DNA of 64,000 nt from NCBI GenBank assembly GCA_002394385.1, contig DGTS01000038.1, positions 124,001 to 188,000 on the forward strand. Direction: 5' to 3'. The notes under the pieces are model-generated. The model was not told the origin of the DNA and ran no database searches. It saw nothing but the letters and a program-made list of their open reading frames with translations. This stretch comes from Prevotella sp. UBA4330 (lineage in GTDB: Bacteria > Bacteroidota > Bacteroidia > Bacteroidales > Bacteroidaceae). A program made the translations under genes and the position numbers. Below are positions 49,629-57,731 of the stretch, in pieces (the first letter of the stretch is position 1; every line of letters starts with the position of its first letter).

Positions 49629-49761
49629 GATGGCTTTTGAGGGTGCAAAAGATGGCTTTTGAGAGTGCGAAAGGTATACAACTGAGGGTGCGAAAGATAT
49701 ACAACTGAGAAGTGAAAGGTATACAATTGGGACACGAAAGACGTGCTTCGGGGTTATCAAA
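49629..49761. repeat. 22-bp degenerate tandem repeat array F
   Basis: Six degenerate units start at 49629, 49651, 49673, 49696, 49718 and 49740, spaced 22, 22, 23, 22 and 22 bp. The shared end is GAGGGTGCGAAA; the first two begin GATGGCTTTT and the next three G(A/G)TATACAA. The sequence is unrelated to arrays A-E. It lies in the 452-bp divergent gap upstream of leuS. Apart from the two promoters nothing else is visible there. Confidence 0.85.
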
Positions 49762-49807
49762 GGTGTGGAGTGGGGGAGCGGCTGGGGAAAATTAAGAATG
49801 AAAATCT

Positions 49808-49838
49808 TTTGTTATTCCCCTAATTTGCAGTATCTTTG
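49808..49838 (+). promoter_or_regulatory. Promoter of leuS
   Basis: TTTG (49808-49811), 19 bp, TATCTTTG (49831-49838): consensus match, 48 bp before the ATG. Confidence 0.75.
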
Positions 49839-49886
49839 CACCCGTAAGTATAGAGTTTCAAATATTTAAAACCATACAAGTAAAGA

Positions 49887-52760
49887 ATGGAATACGATTT
49901 CAGAGCCATTGAAAAGAAATGGCATCAGCGTTGGGTTGAGCAGAAAACCTACCGCGTAGTGGAAGACAAGGAGAAGAAGAAGTTCTATGTGCTCAACATG
50001 TTTCCTTACCCCTCAGGGGCCGGATTGCACGTTGGTCACCCTTTAGGATATATTGCCAGCGACATCTACGCTCGCTTCAAGAGACTTCAGGGATTTAATG
50101 TGCTGAACCCGATGGGCTATGATGCCTACGGACTTCCTGCCGAGCAGTATGCCATACAGACAGGACAGCACCCCGCAATAACCACAGAGGCGAACATCAA
50201 CCGTTACCGTGAGCAGCTCGACAAGATTGGGTTCTGCTTCGACTGGGAACGTGAAGTGCGCACATGTGAGCCCATCTATTACAAGTGGACACAATGGGCG
50301 TTCCAGAAGATGTTCAACTCTTTCTATGGAAGCCCCCTCCCTACCTCCCCCGATAGGGGAGGAGTTGACGCCAAGGCACGTCCCGTCAGCGAACTCGTTG
50401 CATACTTCGAGCAGTATGGTTCGCAAGGACTGGAGGACTATAACGTGGCTATGAGCGATTCCATAGAGTTCACCGCCGACGAGTGGAACTCGTGGGACGA
50501 GAAGCGCCAGCAGGAAGTCCTGATGAACTACCGTATTGCTTATCTGGGCGAGACTATGGTCAACTGGTGCGCAGGTCTTGGCACCGTGCTTGCCAACGAC
50601 GAAGTTGTCGATGGCGTAAGCGTGCGTGGCGGCTATCCCGTTGTTCAGAAGAAGATGCGCCAGTGGTGTCTTCGCGTGTCGGCATACGCCCAGCGTCTGC
50701 TCGACGGACTTGACACCATCGACTGGACAGAGTCGCTGAAGGAGACACAGAAGAACTGGATTGGACGTAGCGAAGGAACTGAAGTGGAGTTTAAGGTGGC
50801 AGACAGCGACAAGTCGTTCACTATCTTCACCACCCGTGCCGACACGATGTTCGGCGTCACCTTCATGGTTCTTGCGCCTGAGAGCGAACTCGTTGCCCAG
50901 CTGACTACCGACGAGCAGAAGAAGGAAGTGGAAGAGTACATCGCCTATGTAAAGAAACGTACCGAGCGCGACCGTATCTCCGACAAGAAGATAACGGGAG
51001 TTTTCTCTGGCTCATACGCCATCAACCCCTTCACCGACGAGAAGATTCCTATCTGGATTTCCGAATATGTGCTCGCAGGATACGGTACAGGTGCCATTAT
51101 GGCTGTGCCTGCCCACGACTCTCGCGACTATGCTTTCGCACGCCATTTCAACCTTCCTATCATCCCGCTTATTGAGGGGGCTGACGTGTCGGAGGAAAGT
51201 TATGACGCGAAGGAAGGCATCGTTTGCAACTCTGAGTCGAAGAAGTTCTCGCTCAACGGACTTACCGTTAAGGAGGCCATTGCTGCCACAAAGAAATATG
51301 TTACCGAGCATCAGCTGGGACGAGTGAAGGTGAACTTCCGCCTGCGCGACGCCATCTTCTCGCGTCAGAGATACTGGGGCGAGCCGTTCCCGGTATATTA
51401 CAAGGACAACATGCCATACATGATACCGGAGGAATGTTTGCCTCTGGAACTGCCAGAGGTGGACAAATACAAGCCCACCGAGGACGGACAGCCACCATTG
51501 GGACACGCTAAACGCTGGGCATGGGACACCAAAACGTGTTCTGTTGTCGATGTAGCAAGCATCGACAACGTGACAGTTTTCCCGCTCGAACTTAACACTA
51601 TGCCGGGCTTTGCGGGCTCAAGCGCATACTATCTGCGCTATATGGACCCGAAGAACGAGCAGGCTTTGGTGAGCCAGGAAGCCGACAACTACTGGCAGAA
51701 TGTTGACCTCTACGTGGGTGGAACGGAACATGCCACAGGCCACTTGATATACTCTCGCTTCTGGAACAAGTTCCTCTTCGACCTCGGAGTGTCGTGCAAG
51801 GAAGAGCCATTCCAGAAACTTGTGAATCAGGGAATGATTCAGGGACGCTCCAACTTCGTATATCGCGACAACGAGGCAAGCAACTCTAAGGGCCACCCCG
51901 TGTTCGTTTCGCTCGGCCTGAAGGGACAATATGCCGACGTAACTCCTATTCATGTGGACGTGAACATCGTGAGCAACGACGTTCTGGACATTGATGCCTT
52001 CAAGGCGTGGCGCCCCGAATACAACGATGCCGAGTTCGTTCTGGAGGATGGAAAATATGTTTGTGGATGGGCAATAGAGAAGATGTCGAAGTCGATGTTT
52101 AATGTTGTGAACCCCGACATGATAGTAGAGAAGTACGGAGCCGACACTCTTCGCCTCTACGAAATGTTCCTCGGACCTGTCGAGCAGTCAAAACCTTGGG
52201 ACACAAACGGCATCGACGGTTGCCACCGTTTCCTGAAGAAGTTCTGGAATCTCTTTGACAACGCACTCTCAAAGGAGACTTCCGAGCCAGCAAGCAACGA
52301 CTCGCTGAAGAGCCTGCACAAACTGATAAAGAAGGTTTCGCAGGACATTCCGCTCTTCTCTTACAACACCAGCATCTCGGCCTTCATGATATGCGTCAAC
52401 GAACTGTCACAACAGAAGTGCACAGACCGCAACGTCCTGAAGACACTTGCTGTGCTCATAGCGCCTTTCGCACCGCATATCGCAGAGGAACTGTGGGAGC
52501 GTCTGGGACAAGAGGGCAGCGTTTGCGACGCCGAGTGGCCAGCATGGGACGAGCAGTATCTCGTGGAGAGCACCGTCACTATGGGTGTTGCCTTCAACGG
52601 AAAGCGCCGCTTCGAGATGCAGTTTGCAGCCGATGCCGACAACAAAACGGTGGAAGAGGCAGTGATGAACGATGAACGCACGCCGAAATACATCGACGGC
52701 AAGCAAATCGTCAAGGTGATTATCATTCCTAAGAGAATGGTGAACGTGGTGCTGAAGTAA
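49887..52760 (+). CDS. leuS: Leucyl-tRNA synthetase with an in-frame repeat insertion
   Basis: Class I synthetase charging tRNA-Leu, 957 aa. HIGH-type motif in YPSGAGLHVGHPLGY (near 40), editing domain (about 235-430, FTIFTTRADTMFGVTFM and GTGAIMAVPAHDSRDYAF), KMSKS in AIEKMSKSMFN (near 730), and anticodon-binding and C-terminal domains to the end. Residues about 149-160 (SPLPTSPDRGGV) are encoded by CCCCCTCCCTACCTCCCCCG and a following GGGGAGGAG, which is the C/G-rich intergenic repeat of this genome placed in frame. From memory, relatives have a few unrelated residues here. The insert lies in a surface region of the catalytic half, so activity should survive. Confidence 0.96.
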   Translation: MEYDFRAIEKKWHQRWVEQKTYRVVEDKEKKKFYVLNMFPYPSGAGLHVGHPLGYIASDIYARFKRLQGFNVLNPMGYDAYGLPAEQYAIQTGQHPAITTEANINRYREQLDKIGFCFDWEREVRTCEPIYYKWTQWAFQKMFNSFYGSPLPTSPDRGGVDAKARPVSELVAYFEQYGSQGLEDYNVAMSDSIEFTADEWNSWDEKRQQEVLMNYRIAYLGETMVNWCAGLGTVLANDEVVDGVSVRGGYPVVQKKMRQWCLRVSAYAQRLLDGLDTIDWTESLKETQKNWIGRSEGTEVEFKVADSDKSFTIFTTRADTMFGVTFMVLAPESELVAQLTTDEQKKEVEEYIAYVKKRTERDRISDKKITGVFSGSYAINPFTDEKIPIWISEYVLAGYGTGAIMAVPAHDSRDYAFARHFNLPIIPLIEGADVSEESYDAKEGIVCNSESKKFSLNGLTVKEAIAATKKYVTEHQLGRVKVNFRLRDAIFSRQRYWGEPFPVYYKDNMPYMIPEECLPLELPEVDKYKPTEDGQPPLGHAKRWAWDTKTCSVVDVASIDNVTVFPLELNTMPGFAGSSAYYLRYMDPKNEQALVSQEADNYWQNVDLYVGGTEHATGHLIYSRFWNKFLFDLGVSCKEEPFQKLVNQGMIQGRSNFVYRDNEASNSKGHPVFVSLGLKGQYADVTPIHVDVNIVSNDVLDIDAFKAWRPEYNDAEFVLEDGKYVCGWAIEKMSKSMFNVVNPDMIVEKYGADTLRLYEMFLGPVEQSKPWDTNGIDGCHRFLKKFWNLFDNALSKETSEPASNDSLKSLHKLIKKVSQDIPLFSYNTSISAFMICVNELSQQKCTDRNVLKTLAVLIAPFAPHIAEELWERLGQEGSVCDAEWPAWDEQYLVESTVTMGVAFNGKRRFEMQFAADADNKTVEEAVMNDERTPKYIDGKQIVKVIIIPKRMVNVVLK
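50328..50366 (+). repeat. C/G-rich palindromic element inside leuS
   Basis: A C-rich run (CCCCCTCCCTACCTCCCCCG) followed after a few bases by GGGGAGGAG, allowing a hairpin. It resembles the intergenic C/G-rich elements at 7266-7296, 11863-11905 and 40027-40165. It is read in frame and contributes about 12 residues to LeuRS. Confidence 0.7.
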
Positions 52761-52765
52761 AGCAC

Positions 52766-53042
52766 TCAATGATAATTAGGAGTGCAGGAGTATAGAAGTG
52801 CAGTAGTACAGGAGTTAATAGGAAAGCAGTAAGCAGCAACCAAAGCATTCGTCTGAACTCCTGCACTCCTAAACTCCAGAACTCCTTGGCAAGCAGTAAG
52901 CAGCGACCAAGCATTCGTCTGAACTCCTGAACTCCTGCACTCCAGAACTCCTTGGAAAGCAGTAAGCAGCAATCGAGCATTCGTCTGAACTCCTGCACTC
53001 CTAAACTCCTGAACTCCTTAAAACCCTCTAATACTCCTTAAA
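52766..53042. repeat. 66-67 bp tandem repeat made of word sequence
   Basis: AAGCAGTAAGCAG anchors at 52824, 52891 and 52957 mark three units of 67 and 66 bp. Each unit contains GCATTCGTCTGAACTCCTG and then CTGCACTCCTAAACTCC-type 9-10 bp words. The period equals three times 22 bp. The repeat fills the leuS-YitT gap up to the YitT start; no promoter is clear. Confidence 0.88.
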
Positions 53043-54029
53043 ATGACTATGAATAAAACCATAATAAGAAACGAACTGAAGGATTACGTAGGAATAACCC
53101 TTGCACTCGTGCTTTATGCCTTCGGCTTCACGTTCTTTCTTATGCCCTACGAGATAGTGACGGGCGGTGTGGCAGGTATCGCCGCCATCGTCTATTATGC
53201 CACTTCGTTCCCCAACTCATATACTTACTTCCTCATCAATGCGACGCTTCTGGTGGTCGCTTTGAAGATTCTGGGAATGAAATTCCTTATGAAAACCATC
53301 TATGCCACACTGATGCTGTCGTTCCTCCTGTGGCTGATGAAAGAGGTGGCACCGGTAGATGAGGCGGGCAACATGATAAAGATACTGGGCGAGGGACAAG
53401 ACTTCATGTCGCTGCTCATTGGCTGTTTGATGACGGGAACTGCTCTCGGACTCACCTTCCTCTATAACGGCAGCACGGGAGGTACCGACATCATCGCCGC
53501 ATCTATCAATAAATATCACGACTTCTCGTTAGGAACGATACTGCTTTTTGCCGACTTCATCATCATCGGCAGTTGTCTTTTCATACCGCAGTTCGGCACC
53601 TTCCTCGAGCGCATGACAATGGTGGTGTTCGGCTTCTGCACCATGATTATCGAGAACTTCATGCTCGACTACATCATGAACCGCCAGCGTCAGTCGGTGC
53701 AGTTCATGATTTTCTCTAAGAAATATCAGGATATTGCCAAGACGCTTGCATTGCAGACCGACCACACAATGACCATTCTCGACGGTCACGGATGGTACAG
53801 CGGCAAGGAGGTTAAGGTGATTGTGCTGCTCGCAAAGAAGAGTGAGAGCGTCACCATCTTCCGCATCGTGAAGATGATAGACCCCAATGCGTTCGTCAGC
53901 CAGAGTGCTGTCATCGGCGTCTTCGGCGAAGGTTTCGACAAGATTAAGGTGAAAGTGAAACGTGAACACATTGAGAAAGCGGGCATGATAATAGATAATG
54001 AAAACATAGACTCTGATAAAGAACAATGA
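53043..54029 (+). CDS. YitT-family membrane protein
   Basis: A 328-aa protein with five or six hydrophobic segments in residues about 15-205 (YitT/DUF161 region, e.g. GFTFFLMPYEIVTGGVAGIA) and a C-terminal soluble DUF2179 domain (about 235-315, DHTMTILDGHGWYSGKEVKV). The transport or signalling function of the family is not established. A second ATG two codons downstream could be the true start. Its stop overlaps the rdgB start by 4 bp, so translation is coupled. Confidence 0.92.
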   Translation: MTMNKTIIRNELKDYVGITLALVLYAFGFTFFLMPYEIVTGGVAGIAAIVYYATSFPNSYTYFLINATLLVVALKILGMKFLMKTIYATLMLSFLLWLMKEVAPVDEAGNMIKILGEGQDFMSLLIGCLMTGTALGLTFLYNGSTGGTDIIAASINKYHDFSLGTILLFADFIIIGSCLFIPQFGTFLERMTMVVFGFCTMIIENFMLDYIMNRQRQSVQFMIFSKKYQDIAKTLALQTDHTMTILDGHGWYSGKEVKVIVLLAKKSESVTIFRIVKMIDPNAFVSQSAVIGVFGEGFDKIKVKVKREHIEKAGMIIDNENIDSDKEQ

Positions 54030-54628
54030 AAATAGTATTTGCCACAAACAACAAGAACAAACTCTCTGAGATAAGGGAGATACTGGGCAGCGGCTTCGAG
54101 GTGATGTCGCTTGCCGAGATTGGGTGCCACGAGGACATTCCGGAGACTGGCGAGACACTGCTCGACAACGCCATCCAGAAGGCGCGTTATGTCTTCGAGA
54201 AGTACGGTTACGACTGTTTCGCAGACGACACAGGCCTTGAGGTGGATGCTCTTGGCGGCGAACCGGGCGTTCATAGCGCACGTTACGCCGAGGGAACCGA
54301 CCACAACAGCAACGCCAACATGGACAAACTGCTCGGCAAACTGGGTGATGAAACACATCGTTCGGCACGTTTCCGTACCGTAATAGCATTGCTTCAAAAG
54401 CAACAGAGCGGCGAAAGCGCAGGCGAAGGTTCTGTTCTTCATATCTTCGAAGGTAAGGTGGAAGGCAGCATTATCAAAGAAAAGCGCGGTGCAGAGGGTT
54501 TCGGTTACGACCCCATCTTTATGCCCGAAGGCTACGACAAGACGTTTGCCGAACTCGGTCTTGACATCAAGAACCAGATATCTCATCGTGCCCGCGCGGT
54601 GAAAAAACTTGCTGACTATCTCTTATAA
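54026..54628 (+). CDS. rdgB: XTP/dITP pyrophosphatase (RdgB/HAM1)
   Basis: House-cleaning enzyme hydrolysing dITP, XTP and related deaminated nucleotides. The 200 aa begin with the signature KIVFATNNKNKLSEIREIL, then ETGETLLDNAIQKARY (near 43), ADDTGLEVDALGGEPGVHSARYA (split here as ADDTGLEVDAL and GGEPGVHSARYA) and GFGYDPIFMPEG (near 158). Overlaps its neighbours at both ends (ATGA upstream; TAATG downstream), so three genes are translationally linked. Confidence 0.96.
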   Translation: MKIVFATNNKNKLSEIREILGSGFEVMSLAEIGCHEDIPETGETLLDNAIQKARYVFEKYGYDCFADDTGLEVDALGGEPGVHSARYAEGTDHNSNANMDKLLGKLGDETHRSARFRTVIALLQKQQSGESAGEGSVLHIFEGKVEGSIIKEKRGAEGFGYDPIFMPEGYDKTFAELGLDIKNQISHRARAVKKLADYLL

Positions 54629-55512
54629 TGACCGACTCTCTCTCCGTACTGATACCCGTTTTCAACTGCAGTTGTCGCGACTTGGTTGATGCTTTGCACG
54701 AGCAATTGTGCAAAGAGGACATCAAGTGGGAGATTATTGTTGCCGACGACGGCTCTGACGACGAGCAGACGAAAGCGGAAAACCGCGCCATTCGCTCGCT
54801 GGAAAACGTGCACCTTATAGAGAGAGAGGTAAATTCGGGGCGTGCGAAGATAAGGAATTTCCTTGCCGGCGAGGCGCTGTACGACCGTCTGTTGTTTCTC
54901 GACGGCGACAACAGTTTGCGCAACGAGCACTTCATAAGCAACTATCTCGCCCACGAAACACCCATAGTTTATGGCGGATACGACATTATTCACGACGACA
55001 GTACGTTGCTTTCAAACCTCCGTTACCGCTATGAACTGAAGGCAGATGGCAACCACAACGCCGCAATACGCCAGCAAAAGCCCTACCAGGACTTCCATAC
55101 CAGCAACTTCATGGTGGCAAAGGAGGTGATGACCCGCTTCCCCTTCGACGAGCGTTTCCGGCATTACGGCTACGAGGATGTGCTATGGGGCAAGACGCTT
55201 CAGGGCAACGGCATCGCCATAAAGCACATCGACAACCCCGTGACGTTCACAGACTTCGAGACAAACGAGCACTTCGTGCACAAGACAGAGGAAGGACTGC
55301 GCACGCTGCATCAGTTCGCCGACGACCTGCAAGGCTACTCCCCGCTGCTCGATTACGACCGAAAGATAAGGCTGCTGCACCTCACTCCGCTCTTCCGTCT
55401 CATGTATAAAATGCTTCATAAATCACTCTTACACAACCTCAAAGGCAATAATCCGAGCGTTTTTAAGTTTAATATATACAAACTTTTATATTTTGAAACG
55501 CTAAGAAATTAA
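54628..55512 (+). CDS. Family 2 glycosyltransferase
   Basis: A 294-aa GT-A fold glycosyltransferase. N-terminal LSVLIPVFNCSCRDLVDAL, nucleotide-sugar site VADDGSDDEQTKAE, and the metal-binding DxD-type LFLDGDNSL (near 90). The later EDVLWGKTLQGNGI (near 186) is the usual ED acceptor motif. The C-terminal part is not membrane-spanning. Its start overlaps the rdgB stop by one base, so it is co-translated, but no polysaccharide cluster is present and the product is unknown. Confidence 0.9.
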   Translation: MTDSLSVLIPVFNCSCRDLVDALHEQLCKEDIKWEIIVADDGSDDEQTKAENRAIRSLENVHLIEREVNSGRAKIRNFLAGEALYDRLLFLDGDNSLRNEHFISNYLAHETPIVYGGYDIIHDDSTLLSNLRYRYELKADGNHNAAIRQQKPYQDFHTSNFMVAKEVMTRFPFDERFRHYGYEDVLWGKTLQGNGIAIKHIDNPVTFTDFETNEHFVHKTEEGLRTLHQFADDLQGYSPLLDYDRKIRLLHLTPLFRLMYKMLHKSLLHNLKGNNPSVFKFNIYKLLYFETLRN

Positions 55513-55543
55513 TGGAGTTAACGGAGTTAAGAAGATAAGTAAC

Positions 55544-57676
55544 ATGAGGAAATACATATTAACTATCGTCATATCGTTGTTTGCGGCAGCAGCAAATGCC
55601 GCAAGCATCGGACAATGGAACACCTATCTGGCATACAAGTCGATAACAGACATCGAGCCGTCGGGCGAGAAAGTCTTTGTGCTTGCAAGCACCAACCTCT
55701 ACTCGTACAACCCCAACGACCAGAGCATTGAGACTTACGACAAGGTGAACACACTCTCAGACACCGGCATCTCGTTTATTGCATGGTGCAAGGCGGCAAA
55801 GAAACTCGTCATCATATACAGCAACCAGAACATCGACCTAATGCAGAACGACGGCACGGTGGAGAACAACAGCGGTTTCTACAGCAAGTCGATGACTGAG
55901 AACAAGACCGTTTACTGCCTCACAATAAGCGGGAAATATGCCTTCATTGGCACTGGCTTCGGCGTTATTAAGTTGGATGTGGCCAACAACGAGATAAGCG
56001 CCACATACAATTTCGGCAAGAGAGTGAATAAGATTCAGGTCTCGGGAGGCATCATCTTCTGCAACACCAGCGACGGAAACATTCGCGGCGACATGAACGA
56101 CAACCTGCTCGACCCAGCCAACTGGACATCACTCAAGAGCGGGGAGAACCCCACCTACACCGACGAAAACACCATAACGACAAGCAACAAGCAAGGATAC
56201 AACGAACTGATTGCCTACGACCAGCAGAACAAATGCTACTGGAGCACGCAGCAGGACGGCCGACTGCAGTCGTGGAAAGAGGCTGACGACGGCAGCAGAA
56301 CAGTCACCGCAAGCGGCATTCAGCCTGACGGACCATCGTATAACTACTTCACCACGATGCGCTTCTATGGCGACAAACTCTACTCCTGCGGCGGTAGTTT
56401 CACCCGTTGGGACGACAAGGCACGGCCTGGTTGCATACAAGTGTACGACGGCAACGAGTGGGTGAACTATGAAGACGACTTAGAAAAGAAGACAGGAGTA
56501 AGGTATGTTGACCTCATGGACTTTGACATCGACCCCACCTACACCGCCGGTGTGCGCCTCATGGCAGGCGGCAGAACGGGCATGTACGAGTTTATCGACG
56601 GCAAATTCGTAAAGTTATACAACCCCGACAACTCTCCAATACAGTCGGTACACAGCATTCTTAAAAACACATACGTGCTCGTTTTCGGCGTGAAATACGA
56701 CAACTCGGGCAACCTGTGGCTGCTGAACGCTATGGTGCACGACAACTGTATCCTGAAATATGGTGCCGACGGGAAGTGGCAGACATTCAAGAAGGACGAA
56801 CTGCTGCAAAACAATGACATCACCCTTTCCTATCCCTCGCACCTCATGAAAGCCAGCGACGGGACTCTATGGTTCACCAACGACTACTGGGTGAAGCCAA
56901 GTTTCTATAGTTACGACACCGCCAACGACGCGCTCGTTGCATACAACATACCGTATAAGAACCAAGATGGAACAGAATACACAAGCAATGCTGTAGAGTG
57001 CATCATGGAGAGTAGGAACGGCGATATATGGATAGGAGGAAACGGAGGACCGGCATATCTGCCTAAGAGTCATATCGGCACAGACGACCAGTCGCTGGTT
57101 CAGCCAAAGGTGCCACGCAACGATGGCACCAACCTTGCTGACTATCTGCTGGGCGGAATCAACATTAACTGCATGGCAGAAGACGCTGCTGGCCGCAAGT
57201 GGTTTGGCACCTTCGACGACGGTGTTTACCTCATAGACAACGACAACACCACCGAACTGCAGCACTTCACCACCGAGAACAGCCCTCTCTTGGACAATGA
57301 GATAGAGTCGATAGCCATCAACGACAAGACGGGAGAGGTGTTCTTCGGCACCAACCGCGGACTTTGCTCGTACATGGGTGATGCCTCTTCAGCCAACGAG
57401 GAGATGACCACAGACAACGTATATGCATATCCCAACCCTGTGAAGCCCGACTTCAACGGCATGATAACCGTCGTGGGACTATCCATGAACGCTGATGTCA
57501 AGATAACAACGAGCAACGGCGTACTCGTAAACCAGGGCCGCAGCAACGGCGGAATGTACACCTGGGACGGCTGCGACCTTAACGGCAAGCGCGTGGCTTC
57601 GGGCATCTACATGGTTCAAACAGCCACTGCCGACGGCGATGCAGGCACTGTTTGCAAGATTGCCATTGTGAGATGA
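55544..57676 (+). CDS. porZ: PorZ-like beta-propeller protein with T9SS C-terminal domain
   Basis: A 710-aa exported protein. Signal peptide MRKYILTIVISLFAAAANA, then two propeller-like regions (about 20-330 and 330-610) beginning IGQWNTYLAYKSITDIEPSG, the PorZ-type N-terminus. The last 80 residues form a T9SS sorting-type domain (YAYPNPVKPDF ... CDLNGKRVASGIYMVQT). In Porphyromonas PorZ is part of the cell-surface attachment complex that processes T9SS cargo. The next gene carries a T9SS-like tail, which fits a shared context. The other possible label is a generic two-component-regulator propeller protein. Confidence 0.78.
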   Translation: MRKYILTIVISLFAAAANAASIGQWNTYLAYKSITDIEPSGEKVFVLASTNLYSYNPNDQSIETYDKVNTLSDTGISFIAWCKAAKKLVIIYSNQNIDLMQNDGTVENNSGFYSKSMTENKTVYCLTISGKYAFIGTGFGVIKLDVANNEISATYNFGKRVNKIQVSGGIIFCNTSDGNIRGDMNDNLLDPANWTSLKSGENPTYTDENTITTSNKQGYNELIAYDQQNKCYWSTQQDGRLQSWKEADDGSRTVTASGIQPDGPSYNYFTTMRFYGDKLYSCGGSFTRWDDKARPGCIQVYDGNEWVNYEDDLEKKTGVRYVDLMDFDIDPTYTAGVRLMAGGRTGMYEFIDGKFVKLYNPDNSPIQSVHSILKNTYVLVFGVKYDNSGNLWLLNAMVHDNCILKYGADGKWQTFKKDELLQNNDITLSYPSHLMKASDGTLWFTNDYWVKPSFYSYDTANDALVAYNIPYKNQDGTEYTSNAVECIMESRNGDIWIGGNGGPAYLPKSHIGTDDQSLVQPKVPRNDGTNLADYLLGGININCMAEDAAGRKWFGTFDDGVYLIDNDNTTELQHFTTENSPLLDNEIESIAINDKTGEVFFGTNRGLCSYMGDASSANEEMTTDNVYAYPNPVKPDFNGMITVVGLSMNADVKITTSNGVLVNQGRSNGGMYTWDGCDLNGKRVASGIYMVQTATADGDAGTVCKIAIVR

Positions 57677-57731
57677 GTTTTTAAGTTTTTTAGTTGGGAG
57701 TTAAATAGTTCGCAAGTAGTTTGTTAAAAAG

